Shown here piece by piece: positions 17,695 to 26,573 of a stretch of 64,000 nt of DNA (its first letter is position 1; each line of letters starts with the position of its first letter). A program made the position numbers and the translations under genes. The DNA is from Bog-473 sp963725895 (GTDB lineage: Bacteria > Actinomycetota > Acidimicrobiia > Acidimicrobiales > RAAP-2): NCBI GenBank assembly GCA_963725895.1, contig CAVSAJ010000002.1:290040-354039 (forward strand), given 5' to 3'. The notes below the pieces were generated by a model, which saw nothing but the letters and a program-made list of their open reading frames with translations, searched no databases and had not been told where the DNA came from.

Positions 17695-18893
17695 CCGCGC
17701 TCGACACCGAGCCGCTTGCCTGGGATCCGCTCGACGAGAAGTACAAGGGTGACCCGCACCCGATCTGGAAACGCCTGCGCGACGAGCAGCCGCTCTACTA
17801 CAACGAGCAGTACGACTTCTACGCAGTGAGCCGGTTCGCCGAGGTGGACGCCTTCAGCCGCGACCCCAAGACCTTCTGCTCCTCGCACGGAACGGTCATG
17901 GAGATGATCACGGCCGAGCCGACCGAGATGGAGATGATGATCTTCATGGACCCGCCGGAGCACACCCGCTACCGGCGACTGGTGTCCAAGGCCTTCACGC
18001 CGCGCCGCATGAAGCTGCTCGAAGAGGACATCCGCACGCTGTGCGCTGGCCTGCTCGACGGCCTCGTCGGCCGGAGCTCCTTCGACTACGTGCAGGACTT
18101 CGGGGCCCGCGTCCCCGCCTATGTGATCGCGGCGCTCCTCGGTGTACCGCCCGAGGATCGCGACACGGTCCGGGGCTGGATCGACGAGTCCTTCCACCTC
18201 GACCCCGAACAAGGCATGCAGAACGAGATCTCCCAGAACGCCATGTTCAGTTTCATGGGCTACCTCAACGCCACGTTGAAGGATCGCAGCCAGCACCCGC
18301 GCGACGACATGTTCACTGATCTCGTCAACGGCGAGGTGGTCGAGGAGGACGGCGAGACGCGTCGGCTGTCCATCGAGCAGGCCGTCAACTTCGCCGCATT
18401 GATCGGCAGCGCGGGCACCGAGACGGTGGCCCGGATGCTCGGGTGGGCCGCCTTGACGCTCGACAACAACCCCGAGCAGCGGGTCGAGCTGGCCGGCGAT
18501 CCGTCGCTGATCCCGAACTGCGTGGAGGAGCTGCTGCGCTACGAGGCCCCGTCACCGGTGCAGAGCCGCTGGTGCACGGCCGACGTCGACGTCGACGGGC
18601 AGACCCTGCCGGCCCGTTCGAAGGTCGTGATGATCACAGGCTCAGCCGGGCGCGACGAGCGGGCCTACCCCGACGCCGACCGCTTCGACATCCACCGGAA
18701 GTTCGACCACCACCTGTCCTTCGGCTACGGCATCCACTTCTGTCTGGGTGCCGCGTTGGCGCGCACCGAGGGCCGGATCGCACTCGAGGAGACCTTCAAG
18801 CGCTTCCCGGAGTGGTCGGTCGACATGGCGGGCGCGGTGCCCCTGTACACCTCGACCGTGCGCGGCTACACCAACCTCCCGATCTCCGTTTGA
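17691..18893 (+). CDS. Cytochrome P450
   Basis: 400-aa soluble bacterial P450. The I-helix oxygen motif is AALIGSAGTETVARML, the ExxR motif lies in EELLRYEAP and the heme loop is FGYGIHFCLGAALAR with the ligand Cys near residue 347. Needs a ferredoxin partner, none of which is encoded nearby. ATG 17691 overlaps the ppgK stop. The substrate is unknown. It ends one base before the stop of the convergent VOC gene. Confidence 0.9.
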   Translation: MTALDTEPLAWDPLDEKYKGDPHPIWKRLRDEQPLYYNEQYDFYAVSRFAEVDAFSRDPKTFCSSHGTVMEMITAEPTEMEMMIFMDPPEHTRYRRLVSKAFTPRRMKLLEEDIRTLCAGLLDGLVGRSSFDYVQDFGARVPAYVIAALLGVPPEDRDTVRGWIDESFHLDPEQGMQNEISQNAMFSFMGYLNATLKDRSQHPRDDMFTDLVNGEVVEEDGETRRLSIEQAVNFAALIGSAGTETVARMLGWAALTLDNNPEQRVELAGDPSLIPNCVEELLRYEAPSPVQSRWCTADVDVDGQTLPARSKVVMITGSAGRDERAYPDADRFDIHRKFDHHLSFGYGIHFCLGAALARTEGRIALEETFKRFPEWSVDMAGAVPLYTSTVRGYTNLPISV

Positions 18894-18894
18894 A

Positions 18895-19311
18895 TCAGGC
18901 GGCCGCCCGCTCCATGCTCTGGACGTCGAAGTAGACGGGCAACAAGTACTTGACATAGAAGGCGTGCACCGTGAGGCCGGGGTATTGGAGATCTTCGTAG
19001 CGGATGATCGAGACCCGGTCGTCCTTCTCGGCAAACCGCTCGCACTCCTCGAGGAGCCGGTCGACATCGTCGCGGCTGTCCTGGAGCAGGCCGAGATGGT
19101 CGTAGCCCGGTGAGGAGAGCGGCGTGTCGCTCTCGGCCAGGAGGATGAACTGGTCCGGGTCGGGCAGCAATATGTGGCAGAGCTGACCGACCACCTTCGT
19201 GTCGGTGCCGCTCCAGCCGAAGACTCCGCCGTAGAAGGCGTCGACCTCCTCGCGGAACTCCTTTGTGAGTGTGCCCCTCGGCAGCGTCAGCTCCATGTGG
19301 TTGAAGCGCAT
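18895..19311 (-). CDS. VOC/glyoxalase-fold protein 1
   Basis: 138-aa protein with one vicinal-oxygen-chelate-like unit: MRFNHMELTLPRGTL, then FYGGVFGWSGTD, FILLAESDTPLSSPGYDHLG and DVDRLLEECERF. ATG 19311 is preferred to an upstream in-frame start because GGAAGGAG lies 7 bases before it. VOC proteins include dioxygenases, glyoxalases and binding proteins; no activity can be assigned. A decayed paralogue lies at 23456. Confidence 0.75.
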   Translation of the reverse strand: MRFNHMELTLPRGTLTKEFREEVDAFYGGVFGWSGTDTKVVGQLCHILLPDPDQFILLAESDTPLSSPGYDHLGLLQDSRDDVDRLLEECERFAEKDDRVSIIRYEDLQYPGLTVHAFYVKYLLPVYFDVQSMERAAA

Positions 19312-19435
19312 CAGTGACTCCTTCCTTCTCTGCCGCGACACTAGGTCCAGGCCGGCCGCCGGGCGGATTCACCTCGACCGTGCGTGGCTGCATGACTCAC
19401 CCGATCTCGGTGTCGTCGAGGAGGCCAAAGGTGCG

Positions 19436-22400
19436 ATGATGCGGGGCGTTTCCCAAGCACTTGCCAATCGCCCTGAATGGACGGCATGCGAAGTGGCCAC
19501 TGCAAAGAACATCTCGGTGCTTTTCACCGACATCGTTGGTTCGACCGAACTGTCGATGTCGCTCAGCGTCGAGGAGAATGACCGGCTGCTTCAGACGCAC
19601 TTCGCCCTGCTCCGCCAGTGGGTCGCTCGGAGCGGCGGCACAGAGGTGAAGTTGCTCGGAGATGGCCTCATGGCGGTCTTCCCGACCGCCTCGGGTGCCT
19701 TGGCGTGTGCCGTGGCGATGCAACAGGCCGTCGAGCGGGACAACCGGACGGCAGGACGCTCGGTGGGATTGCGCGTCGGGATCAGCACGGGAGAGGCCAC
19801 CCTCGAAGGCGGTGACTACTACGGCGATCCGGTCATCGAGGCGTCGAGGCTGTGCGCCCAGGCCGATGGCGGCCAAATCCTCGCGGCCGACCTGGTCCGG
19901 GCGACGGCGGGGCGCCGAACACCCTACGGCTTCATCTCGTTGGGCGAAGTCCCCCTCAAGGGCCTGCGCGACCCGGTGCTCACTTTGGAGGTGACCTGGG
20001 AACCGGCGCGCGACGAGCTGACCTCGGAGCGGGTGCCCCTGCCCTTCCGCCTCGAGGCCCGGTTGCCCATCGGCGTCATCGGCCGCGAAACGGAGACCGC
20101 TGCTCTCTTGGAGGCTCTGCAGAGTGCAGTCGCCGGCGACGGACGCCGGGTGGTCCTCCTTGCCGGCGAGGCGGGAGTGGGCAAGACCACGCTCGAGACC
20201 CAGGTGGCCCTCTCGGCCTACGAAATGGGTGCGGTCGTGCTCCTCGGACGTTGCGAAGAGGACCTCGGCGTCCCCTACGGTCTCTTCGTCGAGGCACTTT
20301 CGCACTACGTCGCTCACGCCGACATACTCGAACTCGAAGGCCATGCCACGGTCTACGGCGGGGAGCTGTCGCGCATCGTGCCCGGTCTCCGCCGCAGGCT
20401 GGGCGACGTCCCGGCCCCGATGAGCTCTGACTCCGACACCGAGCGCTACCTCCTGTACGGCGCCGTGGCCGGGCTCCTCGAGCATGTGGCGGCCGCGCAC
20501 TCCCTCGTCCTCGTGCTCGATGACCTCCAGTGGGCGGACAAGCCGAGCCTCCAGATGCTTCGGTACATCGTCGCCAACACGACGAAAGCGCCGATCCTCA
20601 TCCTTGCCGCCCTCCGTGATACCGAGCTCACCCCCGCTCATCCACTCTTCGACGTGCTCGCCGCGCTGCGAAGAGAGGAAGGTGTGAGCCGCGTGAAGCT
20701 CGCCGGCCTGGACCGCGCCGGGGTGTTGGCGTTCATTGAGGCCAGTGCAGGGCACCCTCTCGGGCCCGAAGGCGGCAACCTCGCCCGCAGCCTCCATCTC
20801 GAGACCGACGGAAACCCGTTCTTCGTCGGCGAGGTGCTCCGGCATCTCACCGAGACTGGCGCCATCTCCTGGGACGCCGCGGGTCGCTGGGCGGCGGCGG
20901 ACGAGTCACCAGGCGCGATCGATCTTCCCAGGAGCGTGCGCGAGGTGTTGCTGGCCCGCGTCGCCCGTCTCGGCGAGCCCGCGGGTCCTGTCCTGGCGGC
21001 GGCCTGCGTCATCGGTCGCGACTTTGACCTCGACCTGCTGGGACGAGTGACCGACATGGCCGAAGGCGACCTCATCGACGTGCTCGAGGCCGCTGCGGCT
21101 TCTGCCCTCGTCCGGGAGCTGCCCGATGTCGCAGGCCGCTACAGCTTCTGCCACGCCCTGATCCAGCACAGCTTGTATCAGGAGATCGGAGTCACACGCC
21201 GGGCTCGGCTTCACCGCCGTGTGGCCGAGGGCATAGAGGAGACGTGCGGCGACGACACCGCACCGCGCGTGGGCGAGCTCGCCCACCACTGGATCTGCGC
21301 CGCCCAGCCGGTCAATGACAAGGCAGTGGAATACGCGCGGCAGGCGGGGGAGGCGGCGCTCGCGGCGCTCGCCCCCGACCACGCGCTCCGCTACTTCAAC
21401 CAGGCCCTCCAGTTCGTCGAGCTCAACCCGCACGGCGATCCGCTCTTGCAGTGCGATCTACGCCTCGGGCTCGGCGAGGCGCAGCGCCAGGCCGGGGTGG
21501 CCGCGTTCCGCGAGACCTTCCTCCAAGCCGCACATCAGGCCGAGGAGCTCGGCGCGACCGACCGGTTGGTGCAGGCCGCACTGAGCAACAACCGCGGCTT
21601 CGTCAGTACCATCGGGTCGGTCGACGACGCGCGTGTCGCAGTGCTCGAATCCGCTCTTGACGCCCTCCCCGGAGAGGACAGCCGGGAGCGGGCTCTCCTC
21701 CTCGCCACCCTGTGCAGCGAGCTCACGTATGCCGGCTCCCCCGATCGCTGCCAGTCGCTCGCGGCCGAGGCCAAGACAATGGCAGCGCGCGTCGGGGACC
21801 CCGCCACGATCGTCCGAGTCCTTATCCTGACGCTCAACGCGGTTCTCGGCCCATCCAGCTTGGCCGAACGGATGGTCGACGCGAACGAGGCGCTTGCGCT
21901 CGCACACGAGCTCGGCGATCCCGATCTCCTCTACGGCGCCTGCCTCCACGCGCGGACCAACGCGATGCAATCGGGTGACTTCGACGCGGCGGCCGATCAC
22001 CTCGCAATGATGAGTCAGCTCAGCGAGCAGCTCCGGCTGCCGGCGCTTCTCTGGCACACGGCGTTCAGCCAGGCCACGGAGGCACTGCGTCTTGGTGACA
22101 CCGAGCGGGCCGAGAAGCTGGCTGACGTCGCCCTCCAGCTCGGCAACGAGAGCGGCCAGCCAGATGCCGGTGTGTTCTACGGGGGTCAGCTGGCCATGGT
22201 CTATGCCCAGCAAGGACGCATCGCCGAGTTGATCCCGCTCTTCGAGGAGCTCATCGCCGAGAACCCTGGCCTCAGCCAGCTGAAGCAAGGGCTCGCCCGC
22301 GCCTACCTGGAGCGAGGAGACGAGGAGCTCGCCCTGGAGGTGCTCCAGTCGGGGGCGTCCGACGGCTTCGCTTCGCTCCCGAGGGACCTGATCTGGCTCT

Positions 22401-22810
22401 TCGGAATGACCGCCTACGCCGAGGTGGCGGCCCAACTAGGGGCTGAGGGGCCGGCCCGACAGCTGTACGCGCTCCTTGTGCCGTATCACGACCAGTATCC
22501 CTTCATCGCGGCCGCCTGTCAGGACTCCCCAGTGGCAACGTACCTCGGTGGCCTGGCCGGGGTCCTCGGCCTTTACGACGAGGCCGAGGCGTATTTCGCC
22601 GAGGCAGCCGACTTCAACGCCCGAGGCTCGATGGTGTACGCGGCAGCGCGCAACGATCTCGCGTGGGCGCGCATGCTCCGGGCTCGGCACGCTCCCGGTG
22701 ATCAGGAGAGGGCGCTGATGCTGCTGGCGCGATCAAGCTCGGCAGCGGAGACCATGGGGTACGACTACGTTGCTCGTCTCATCCGGTCGGAGCGGGCGAA
22801 GTGGGTCTGA
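19436..22810 (+). CDS. Class III nucleotide cyclase fused to AAA-type ATPase and TPR-like domain
   Basis: About 1,124-aa signalling protein. Residues about 25-180 are an adenylate/guanylate cyclase domain: ISVLFTDIVGSTELS gives the first metal Asp and VKLLGDGLMAVFPT the second. Residues about 215-560 are a regulatory ATPase with Walker A LLAGEAGVGKTTLE and Walker B LVLVLDDLQWADKPS. The remainder is alpha-helical and TPR-like. No LuxR DNA-binding domain is found at the end, unlike many relatives. ATG 19436 follows GAGGAGG. Such proteins are common in actinobacteria; the trigger is unknown. Two VOC genes flank it on the other strand. Confidence 0.85.
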   Translation: MMRGVSQALANRPEWTACEVATAKNISVLFTDIVGSTELSMSLSVEENDRLLQTHFALLRQWVARSGGTEVKLLGDGLMAVFPTASGALACAVAMQQAVERDNRTAGRSVGLRVGISTGEATLEGGDYYGDPVIEASRLCAQADGGQILAADLVRATAGRRTPYGFISLGEVPLKGLRDPVLTLEVTWEPARDELTSERVPLPFRLEARLPIGVIGRETETAALLEALQSAVAGDGRRVVLLAGEAGVGKTTLETQVALSAYEMGAVVLLGRCEEDLGVPYGLFVEALSHYVAHADILELEGHATVYGGELSRIVPGLRRRLGDVPAPMSSDSDTERYLLYGAVAGLLEHVAAAHSLVLVLDDLQWADKPSLQMLRYIVANTTKAPILILAALRDTELTPAHPLFDVLAALRREEGVSRVKLAGLDRAGVLAFIEASAGHPLGPEGGNLARSLHLETDGNPFFVGEVLRHLTETGAISWDAAGRWAAADESPGAIDLPRSVREVLLARVARLGEPAGPVLAAACVIGRDFDLDLLGRVTDMAEGDLIDVLEAAAASALVRELPDVAGRYSFCHALIQHSLYQEIGVTRRARLHRRVAEGIEETCGDDTAPRVGELAHHWICAAQPVNDKAVEYARQAGEAALAALAPDHALRYFNQALQFVELNPHGDPLLQCDLRLGLGEAQRQAGVAAFRETFLQAAHQAEELGATDRLVQAALSNNRGFVSTIGSVDDARVAVLESALDALPGEDSRERALLLATLCSELTYAGSPDRCQSLAAEAKTMAARVGDPATIVRVLILTLNAVLGPSSLAERMVDANEALALAHELGDPDLLYGACLHARTNAMQSGDFDAAADHLAMMSQLSEQLRLPALLWHTAFSQATEALRLGDTERAEKLADVALQLGNESGQPDAGVFYGGQLAMVYAQQGRIAELIPLFEELIAENPGLSQLKQGLARAYLERGDEELALEVLQSGASDGFASLPRDLIWLFGMTAYAEVAAQLGAEGPARQLYALLVPYHDQYPFIAAACQDSPVATYLGGLAGVLGLYDEAEAYFAEAADFNARGSMVYAAARNDLAWARMLRARHAPGDQERALMLLARSSSAAETMGYDYVARLIRSERAKWV

Positions 22811-22858
22811 GGCCCCGGCCTCGACCTCCGGCCTCACGGAAGCCGGTCAGCCGTAGGA

Positions 22859-23203
22859 TCAGACGGGGCGCACCTGGACGGTGAGGCGCGCCCGGGACTG
22901 GACGACGTCCACGTCGACGCCACTAGCCAGCTCAGCATCCGACATGCCGCATTCGATTGGCATCACCGTCTCGTCGTTGTCCAGCATGTCGAGCATGGCC
23001 TGCCTGATGCTGGCGACGACGTCGGGCGACAGACCTTGGATGACCGCTCGGATTTCAGGGGACATCTCGTCGGCAAGATCGAGCGCGTCGACCATGTCGA
23101 GCAACGGCGTGTCTGCCGCGTGCATCTCGCGCACCCGTGCGCGAACTCCGGGATCCCTCAATGCCTCGTTCGACGCCTGGACAATCGGAGCTATTGCAAC
23201 CAT
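22859..23203 (-). CDS. Hypothetical protein, 114 aa
   Basis: Not recognised. ATG 23203 is chosen because GAGGGAG stands 7 bases upstream and the more distal frame is not protein-like. The protein is helical and acidic (VIQGLSPDVVASIRQAMLDM, DNDETVMPIECGMSD) and ends with the beta-like RARLTVQVRPV. It is convergent with the cyclase-ATPase gene and lies between it and the decayed VOC gene. Confidence 0.55.
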   Translation of the reverse strand: MVAIAPIVQASNEALRDPGVRARVREMHAADTPLLDMVDALDLADEMSPEIRAVIQGLSPDVVASIRQAMLDMLDNDETVMPIECGMSDAELASGVDVDVVQSRARLTVQVRPV

Positions 23204-23455
23204 GGCGCTCTCCCTCACTCGCGATCGGATCGGCACAGGTGGATTCAGGTCTGACGCTAGTGCGCCGGGGCGAGGGTTGCATCCCCAGTTCCCCCAGGGC
23301 ATGCCGGCGCCGACTGGGAGGGCCCGAAGCGGCCTTTGCTCATCCTCGTCGTACGCCTGGAGGTACGAGCGCACCGCCGACCCACGTCGATCTGCGCCCC
23401 GCACTGACGCCCGACATCGGTGCAGGGTCTGCCAGTCCCGCGCGTGGTGGCGTGC

Positions 23456-23878
23456 TCAGCCGGCTCTGCGCTCGAAGCTGTGGACGTCAAAGTAGATGGA
23501 AGGCGGTACTTCAGATAGAAGGTGTGCACGGTGAGAACGGGGTAGACGAGATCTTCCTGGGGAATGACCGAGACCCGGTCGTCCTTCTCGTCGTAGCGCT
23601 CACACTCCTCGCGCAGGCGGTCGACCTCGTCGCGCGAGTCCAACAACAGCCCGAGGTGTTCGAAACCCGGCGCTGACATCGGGGTGTCGCTTTCGACGAG
23701 GAGAATGAAGAATGAATTGGTTCGGATCGGGCTGCAGGAGGTGCGCGGTTCGGCTGCCGACCTGGCTGTCGATGGCGCTCCAGCCGAATACGGCGCCGTA
23801 GAAGCCGTCGACCTCCTCGCAGAACTCGCTGGTGAGCGTGCCCCTCGGCAGCGTGAGCTCCATGTGGTCGAAGCGCAT
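23456..23878 (-). pseudogene. VOC/glyoxalase-fold protein 2, frame broken twice
   Basis: Paralogue of the VOC gene at 18895: MRFDHMELTLPRGTLTSEF, GAVFGWSAID, SDTPMSAPGFEHLGLLLDSR and LTVHTFYLKYRLP line up along the full length. The frame changes near 23700 (one extra base) and again near 23500 (one base missing), after which YFDVHSFERRAG and a stop at 23456 complete the match. Two opposite changes make true decay as likely as sequence error. Confidence 0.65.
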
Positions 23879-24031
23879 CGGCCGGTCCTCTCGTCCGACC
23901 ACGACAGTAGGTCCAACCCTGTCGGGGATGATTGGCTCTCCGCACGCTTAGCCTCGGCATTACGCCTGACCAGGTGTTTCCGGCCAGCGAGCGAGACTCA
24001 GGGGTCCGGTAGGATGAACCGTCTCAAACTG

Positions 24032-24105
24032 GCGCTCGTAGCTCAACGGACTAGAGCATCTGACTACGGATCAGAAGGTTGGGGGTTCGAATCCCTCCGA
24101 GCGCG
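24032..24105 (+). tRNA. tRNA-Arg (anticodon ACG)
   Basis: Complete cloverleaf: acceptor GCGCTCG pairs with CGAGCGC; D arm GCTC/GAGC; anticodon stem TCTGA/TCAGA around loop CTACGGA (anticodon ACG); T loop TTCGAAT closed by GGGGG/CCCTC. CCA is not encoded. Its 3' half is the integration site for the elements downstream and is still intact, so the tRNA should work. Confidence 0.95.
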
Positions 24106-24106
24106 C
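24065..24106 (+). repeat. att copy A: 3' half of tRNA-Arg
   Basis: 42-base direct repeat running from TACGGATCAG to GAGCGCGC. Identical to the copy at 56981-57022 and two mismatches from the copy at 52772-52813. About 30 further bases downstream are also related in all three (AGTCCAG, AGAG, CTA, AAATG). Confidence 0.9.
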
Positions 24107-24177
24107 AAGAGAAAGTCCAGTTCAGAGACTATAAATGAGGCCTGAGCTGAATCTCGATTAACCTCGTTCTCCAGAAA

Positions 24178-24209
24178 AGCCAACAAAAAAAGCCAACATT
24201 CTGTTGGCT
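24178..24209. promoter_or_regulatory. Left-end arm-type repeats AGCCAACA
   Basis: AGCCAACA occurs at 24178-24185 and 24191-24198, and its inverse TGTTGGCT at 24202-24209. The second and third form a hairpin just before the integrase ribosome site. The same octamer occurs twice at the right end (52625, 52636), as expected of integrase or excisionase arm sites. Confidence 0.65.
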
Positions 24210-24223
24210 GGCCGGAGGAGAGC

Positions 24224-25420
24224 ATGCCGGGAAGCAAGCGACCGATGAGCGCGAAGGACACCTGGCAGCTGCGCGTGTACATCGGCCGCGACAGCAACGG
24301 TCGGGTCAAGCATCTCCACCGCACATTCCGGGGGAGCGAGCGTGCGGCGGACCGCGAGTTGGCCAGGCTGATCACCGAGCAGGACCTCAAGCCGGCGCGG
24401 GTCACGGACGAACCGAGCCAGTGGGGACCGAAGACGACCGTCAACGACGCCATCGCCGCCTGGAAGGAGAACGGCTGGCAGGATCTCTCGCCCAAGACGA
24501 CCCTGGGTTACGAGAGCATCTGGAATCGGAGCGTCAAAGGATCGATCGGCACCCGACGGATCGTGACACTCAACTCCTACGACGTCGAGAAGTTCCTCCG
24601 TGGCTTGAAGGCGCAGGGGAACGGGCCTTCGACCATCCGCCAGGTGAGGGCGCTGCTGAACCGATCCTGCAAGCTGGCCCGCAAATGGAGTGGGGGCACG
24701 CTTCCGAATCCGATCGCGGAGGCGGAGCTTCCTGCATGGAAGCTGAACGAGCGCCCCGACGAAGTGAGATCTCCGGAGTTGGCCGAAGTCCGGACTCTTC
24801 TCAAGGCGGCCGACAAGCATGACGAGCGATTTGGGGCCTACGTGAGGATGGTGGCGGCCACGGGCATGCGGCGGGGCGAGGCCTGCGGACTCCGATGGTC
24901 CGACCTCGACTTCAAGAAGGCCGAAGTCAGAGTCGACGAGTCCGTGATCGCCGCCGACGGGGGTGCCGTCGTCAAGTCGCCGAAGACCCGCGCGAGCATC
25001 CGCTCGATCGCACTCGATGCCGACACCATGACGGTCCTGCGGCGACTCCGGAGGGCCCAGGCGAAGCTGGCACAGGCGTGCTCGGTCGACCTCGAGGATG
25101 AGGGGTTCGTCTTCTCGTTCGAGCCAGGTGGGGGAGTGCCACCCCATCCCGACAGCATGACCCAGCTCTTTGCCAAAGTTCGCGACGCCGCTGGCGTAGC
25201 GAAGGACGTCCATCTGCACTCGTTACGTCACTTTCAGGCCACTGCGCTCGATCCCGTGCTCTCCGAGAAGCAGAAGCAGGCTCGCCTGGGCTGGTCGACC
25301 GTCCACATGGCCCGGCACTACACCGACGTCATCGGGAGCGAGGATCGCCGAGCCGCCGAGCACATGGGTCAGATCCTGTCCTCGAGAAGGACCCGGGGGT
25401 CGGTTACTGCTTCTGGTTGA
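24224..25420 (+). CDS. int: Tyrosine recombinase/integrase of element I
   Basis: 398-aa site-specific recombinase. The N-terminal SAM-like DNA-binding part spans about residues 65-160. The catalytic residues are visible: Arg in ATGMRRGEACGLRW, Lys region VVKSPKTRASIRS, LHSLRHFQA (HxLR) and the Tyr in MARHYTDVIG near residue 365. ATG 24224 follows GGAGGAGA. Placed 118 bases inside att copy A, reading into the element, as in pSAM2-like actinobacterial elements. It inserts and, with the excisionase, removes the element at tRNA-Arg. Confidence 0.92.
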   Translation: MPGSKRPMSAKDTWQLRVYIGRDSNGRVKHLHRTFRGSERAADRELARLITEQDLKPARVTDEPSQWGPKTTVNDAIAAWKENGWQDLSPKTTLGYESIWNRSVKGSIGTRRIVTLNSYDVEKFLRGLKAQGNGPSTIRQVRALLNRSCKLARKWSGGTLPNPIAEAELPAWKLNERPDEVRSPELAEVRTLLKAADKHDERFGAYVRMVAATGMRRGEACGLRWSDLDFKKAEVRVDESVIAADGGAVVKSPKTRASIRSIALDADTMTVLRRLRRAQAKLAQACSVDLEDEGFVFSFEPGGGVPPHPDSMTQLFAKVRDAAGVAKDVHLHSLRHFQATALDPVLSEKQKQARLGWSTVHMARHYTDVIGSEDRRAAEHMGQILSSRRTRGSVTASG

Positions 25421-25692
25421 TTGCAGACCCGTCGTCGTCGCCTTCGAGTCGATCACCTCGAACTCCGACAAGCGGAGTCAGGCCGTCGATGAGCCTCTCC
25501 ACCGCAGCCCGAGGAATCCGAATCCGTGCGCCGATGCGGAACATGGGTAGCGGAAGCGTCCCGGCTTTCACCGCCCGGTACAGCAGTAGATCGAGCCTCA
25601 CCCAGGAGGATCGCCGTTTCTTCGACGCTCAACAGGGGCTTTGGCCGATGGGTGGAGCTGTTCCGTGGCACGTGCTCGGACCTTCCTTTCAT
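25404..25692 (-). CDS. xis: Excisionase-type small HTH protein, one frame shift
   Basis: Two frames combine into one MerR/excisionase-like protein: KPLLSVEETAILLGEARST, then after removal of one extra G near 25590, LYRAVKAGTLP, RIGARIRIPRAAVERLIDGL. This is the usual order of an actinobacterial excisionase. The stop lies inside the end of the convergent integrase (17-base overlap). The start (ATG 25692) is weakly supported. It would direct excision. Confidence 0.65.
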
Positions 25693-25736
25693 GGACCCGG
25701 ACGGAATGTCCAGATGAGGTCCCATCTTCGAGAGCC

Positions 25737-25844
25737 GCGTCACCCCCAACGTCATTCTCCGCCGATCGTCAACGTCACCCTCCGAACCCCGACCTTTCTC
25801 TGGTTGAATCCGCAACGTCACCCTTTTCGCCCAAACGTCACCCT
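25737..25844. repeat. Iteron-like direct repeats AACGTCACCCT
   Basis: AACGTCACCCT occurs exactly at 25771, 25814 and 25834; variants lie at 25737 (GCGTCACCCC) and 25748 (AACGTCATTCT). A further related copy, GTGTCACCCTGGGCG, is at 26305. The array sits in non-coding DNA between the excisionase and the next gene. It could be a replication origin (iterons), an excisionase site cluster or an operator array. Confidence 0.7.
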
Positions 25845-25937
25845 GGGCGGATTTGATAGATCGACGGCCCAGACCCGAAGGCCTGTCAGAACGATTTACC
25901 TACTGAGCGCCTGTTTCTCACGCGATTAGTGCTTCGC

Positions 25938-26234
25938 CTACTCGACCGTGGTACTGGTGATCTTGTAGGCGTAGACCTTCCTGGTCTTGGGCTTGCCGCC
26001 GCCAGGCCCACCTTGGAACCCAGCTGCGTGGAGAGCGCTTTCAGCGACGCGTGCATTGGCGTTGGTGTGGGCCTTGCGGAAGATCCACCGACCGCCGTTC
26101 TCGGACACCCTGTGGGCGGTGAACAGGCGCTTTCGTGCTCTGCGAGCGATGCCCGCGTACCAATCGGAGTACGGCTCTGTGGCGTACTTCTTGATTTCGT
26201 CCACGATTTCTTCAGACGGCTGGGCTTTGGGCAC
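25938..26234 (-). CDS. Hypothetical protein, 98 aa, element I
   Basis: Not recognised. A basic protein with a clear protein-like composition: EEIVDEIKKYATEPYSDWYA, RRARKRLFTAHRV, WIFRKAHTNANARVAESALHAAG, then a Gly-rich linker and KVYAYKITSTTVE. Many basic residues suggest nucleic-acid binding. It lies beside the iteron-like repeats and could be their binding protein; that is only positional inference. Confidence 0.6.
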   Translation of the reverse strand: MPKAQPSEEIVDEIKKYATEPYSDWYAGIARRARKRLFTAHRVSENGGRWIFRKAHTNANARVAESALHAAGFQGGPGGGKPKTRKVYAYKITSTTVE

Positions 26235-26573
26235 CGATCAGATGGTAGTGATGCAGCGTGTCCCCGCAGGTAGCCACGGTTTGCGAAATGACATCGCCGG
26301 AAAGTGTCACCCTGGGCGTGCGACGGCCATCCACCACCGAGACGCTTGACTTGGTAGCGGCGAGGTATTCCGCCCGAAGGGCGGAGCGCAGCCGTTGGTG
26401 CACGGGTGTGGAATGTGTTGTACAGGTCCGGCGGGGCCGATGGAAGAGACATGACGAAGCCCCCTTCCTCGATGGAAGGGGGCTTCGTGGGGGGCCGGCA
26501 GAGCCGATGCTGCAGCCGGCGTCGGTCACGGTGGTTCCGCGGTGACGGCCGGAGCCCGTGGGACTCGGTCGGG
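26235..26573. other. Non-coding stretch with one hairpin
   Basis: No convincing gene. It contains the outlying GTGTCACCCTGGGCG repeat (26305) and the perfect hairpin at 26455-26487. Confidence 0.6.
26455..26487. terminator. Perfect 14-bp hairpin
   Basis: CGAAGCCCCCTTCC and GGAAGGGGGCTTCG flank a 5-base loop. It lies 87 bases downstream of the minus-strand gene ending at 26574. No T-tract follows, as is common for GC-rich actinobacterial terminators. Confidence 0.6.
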
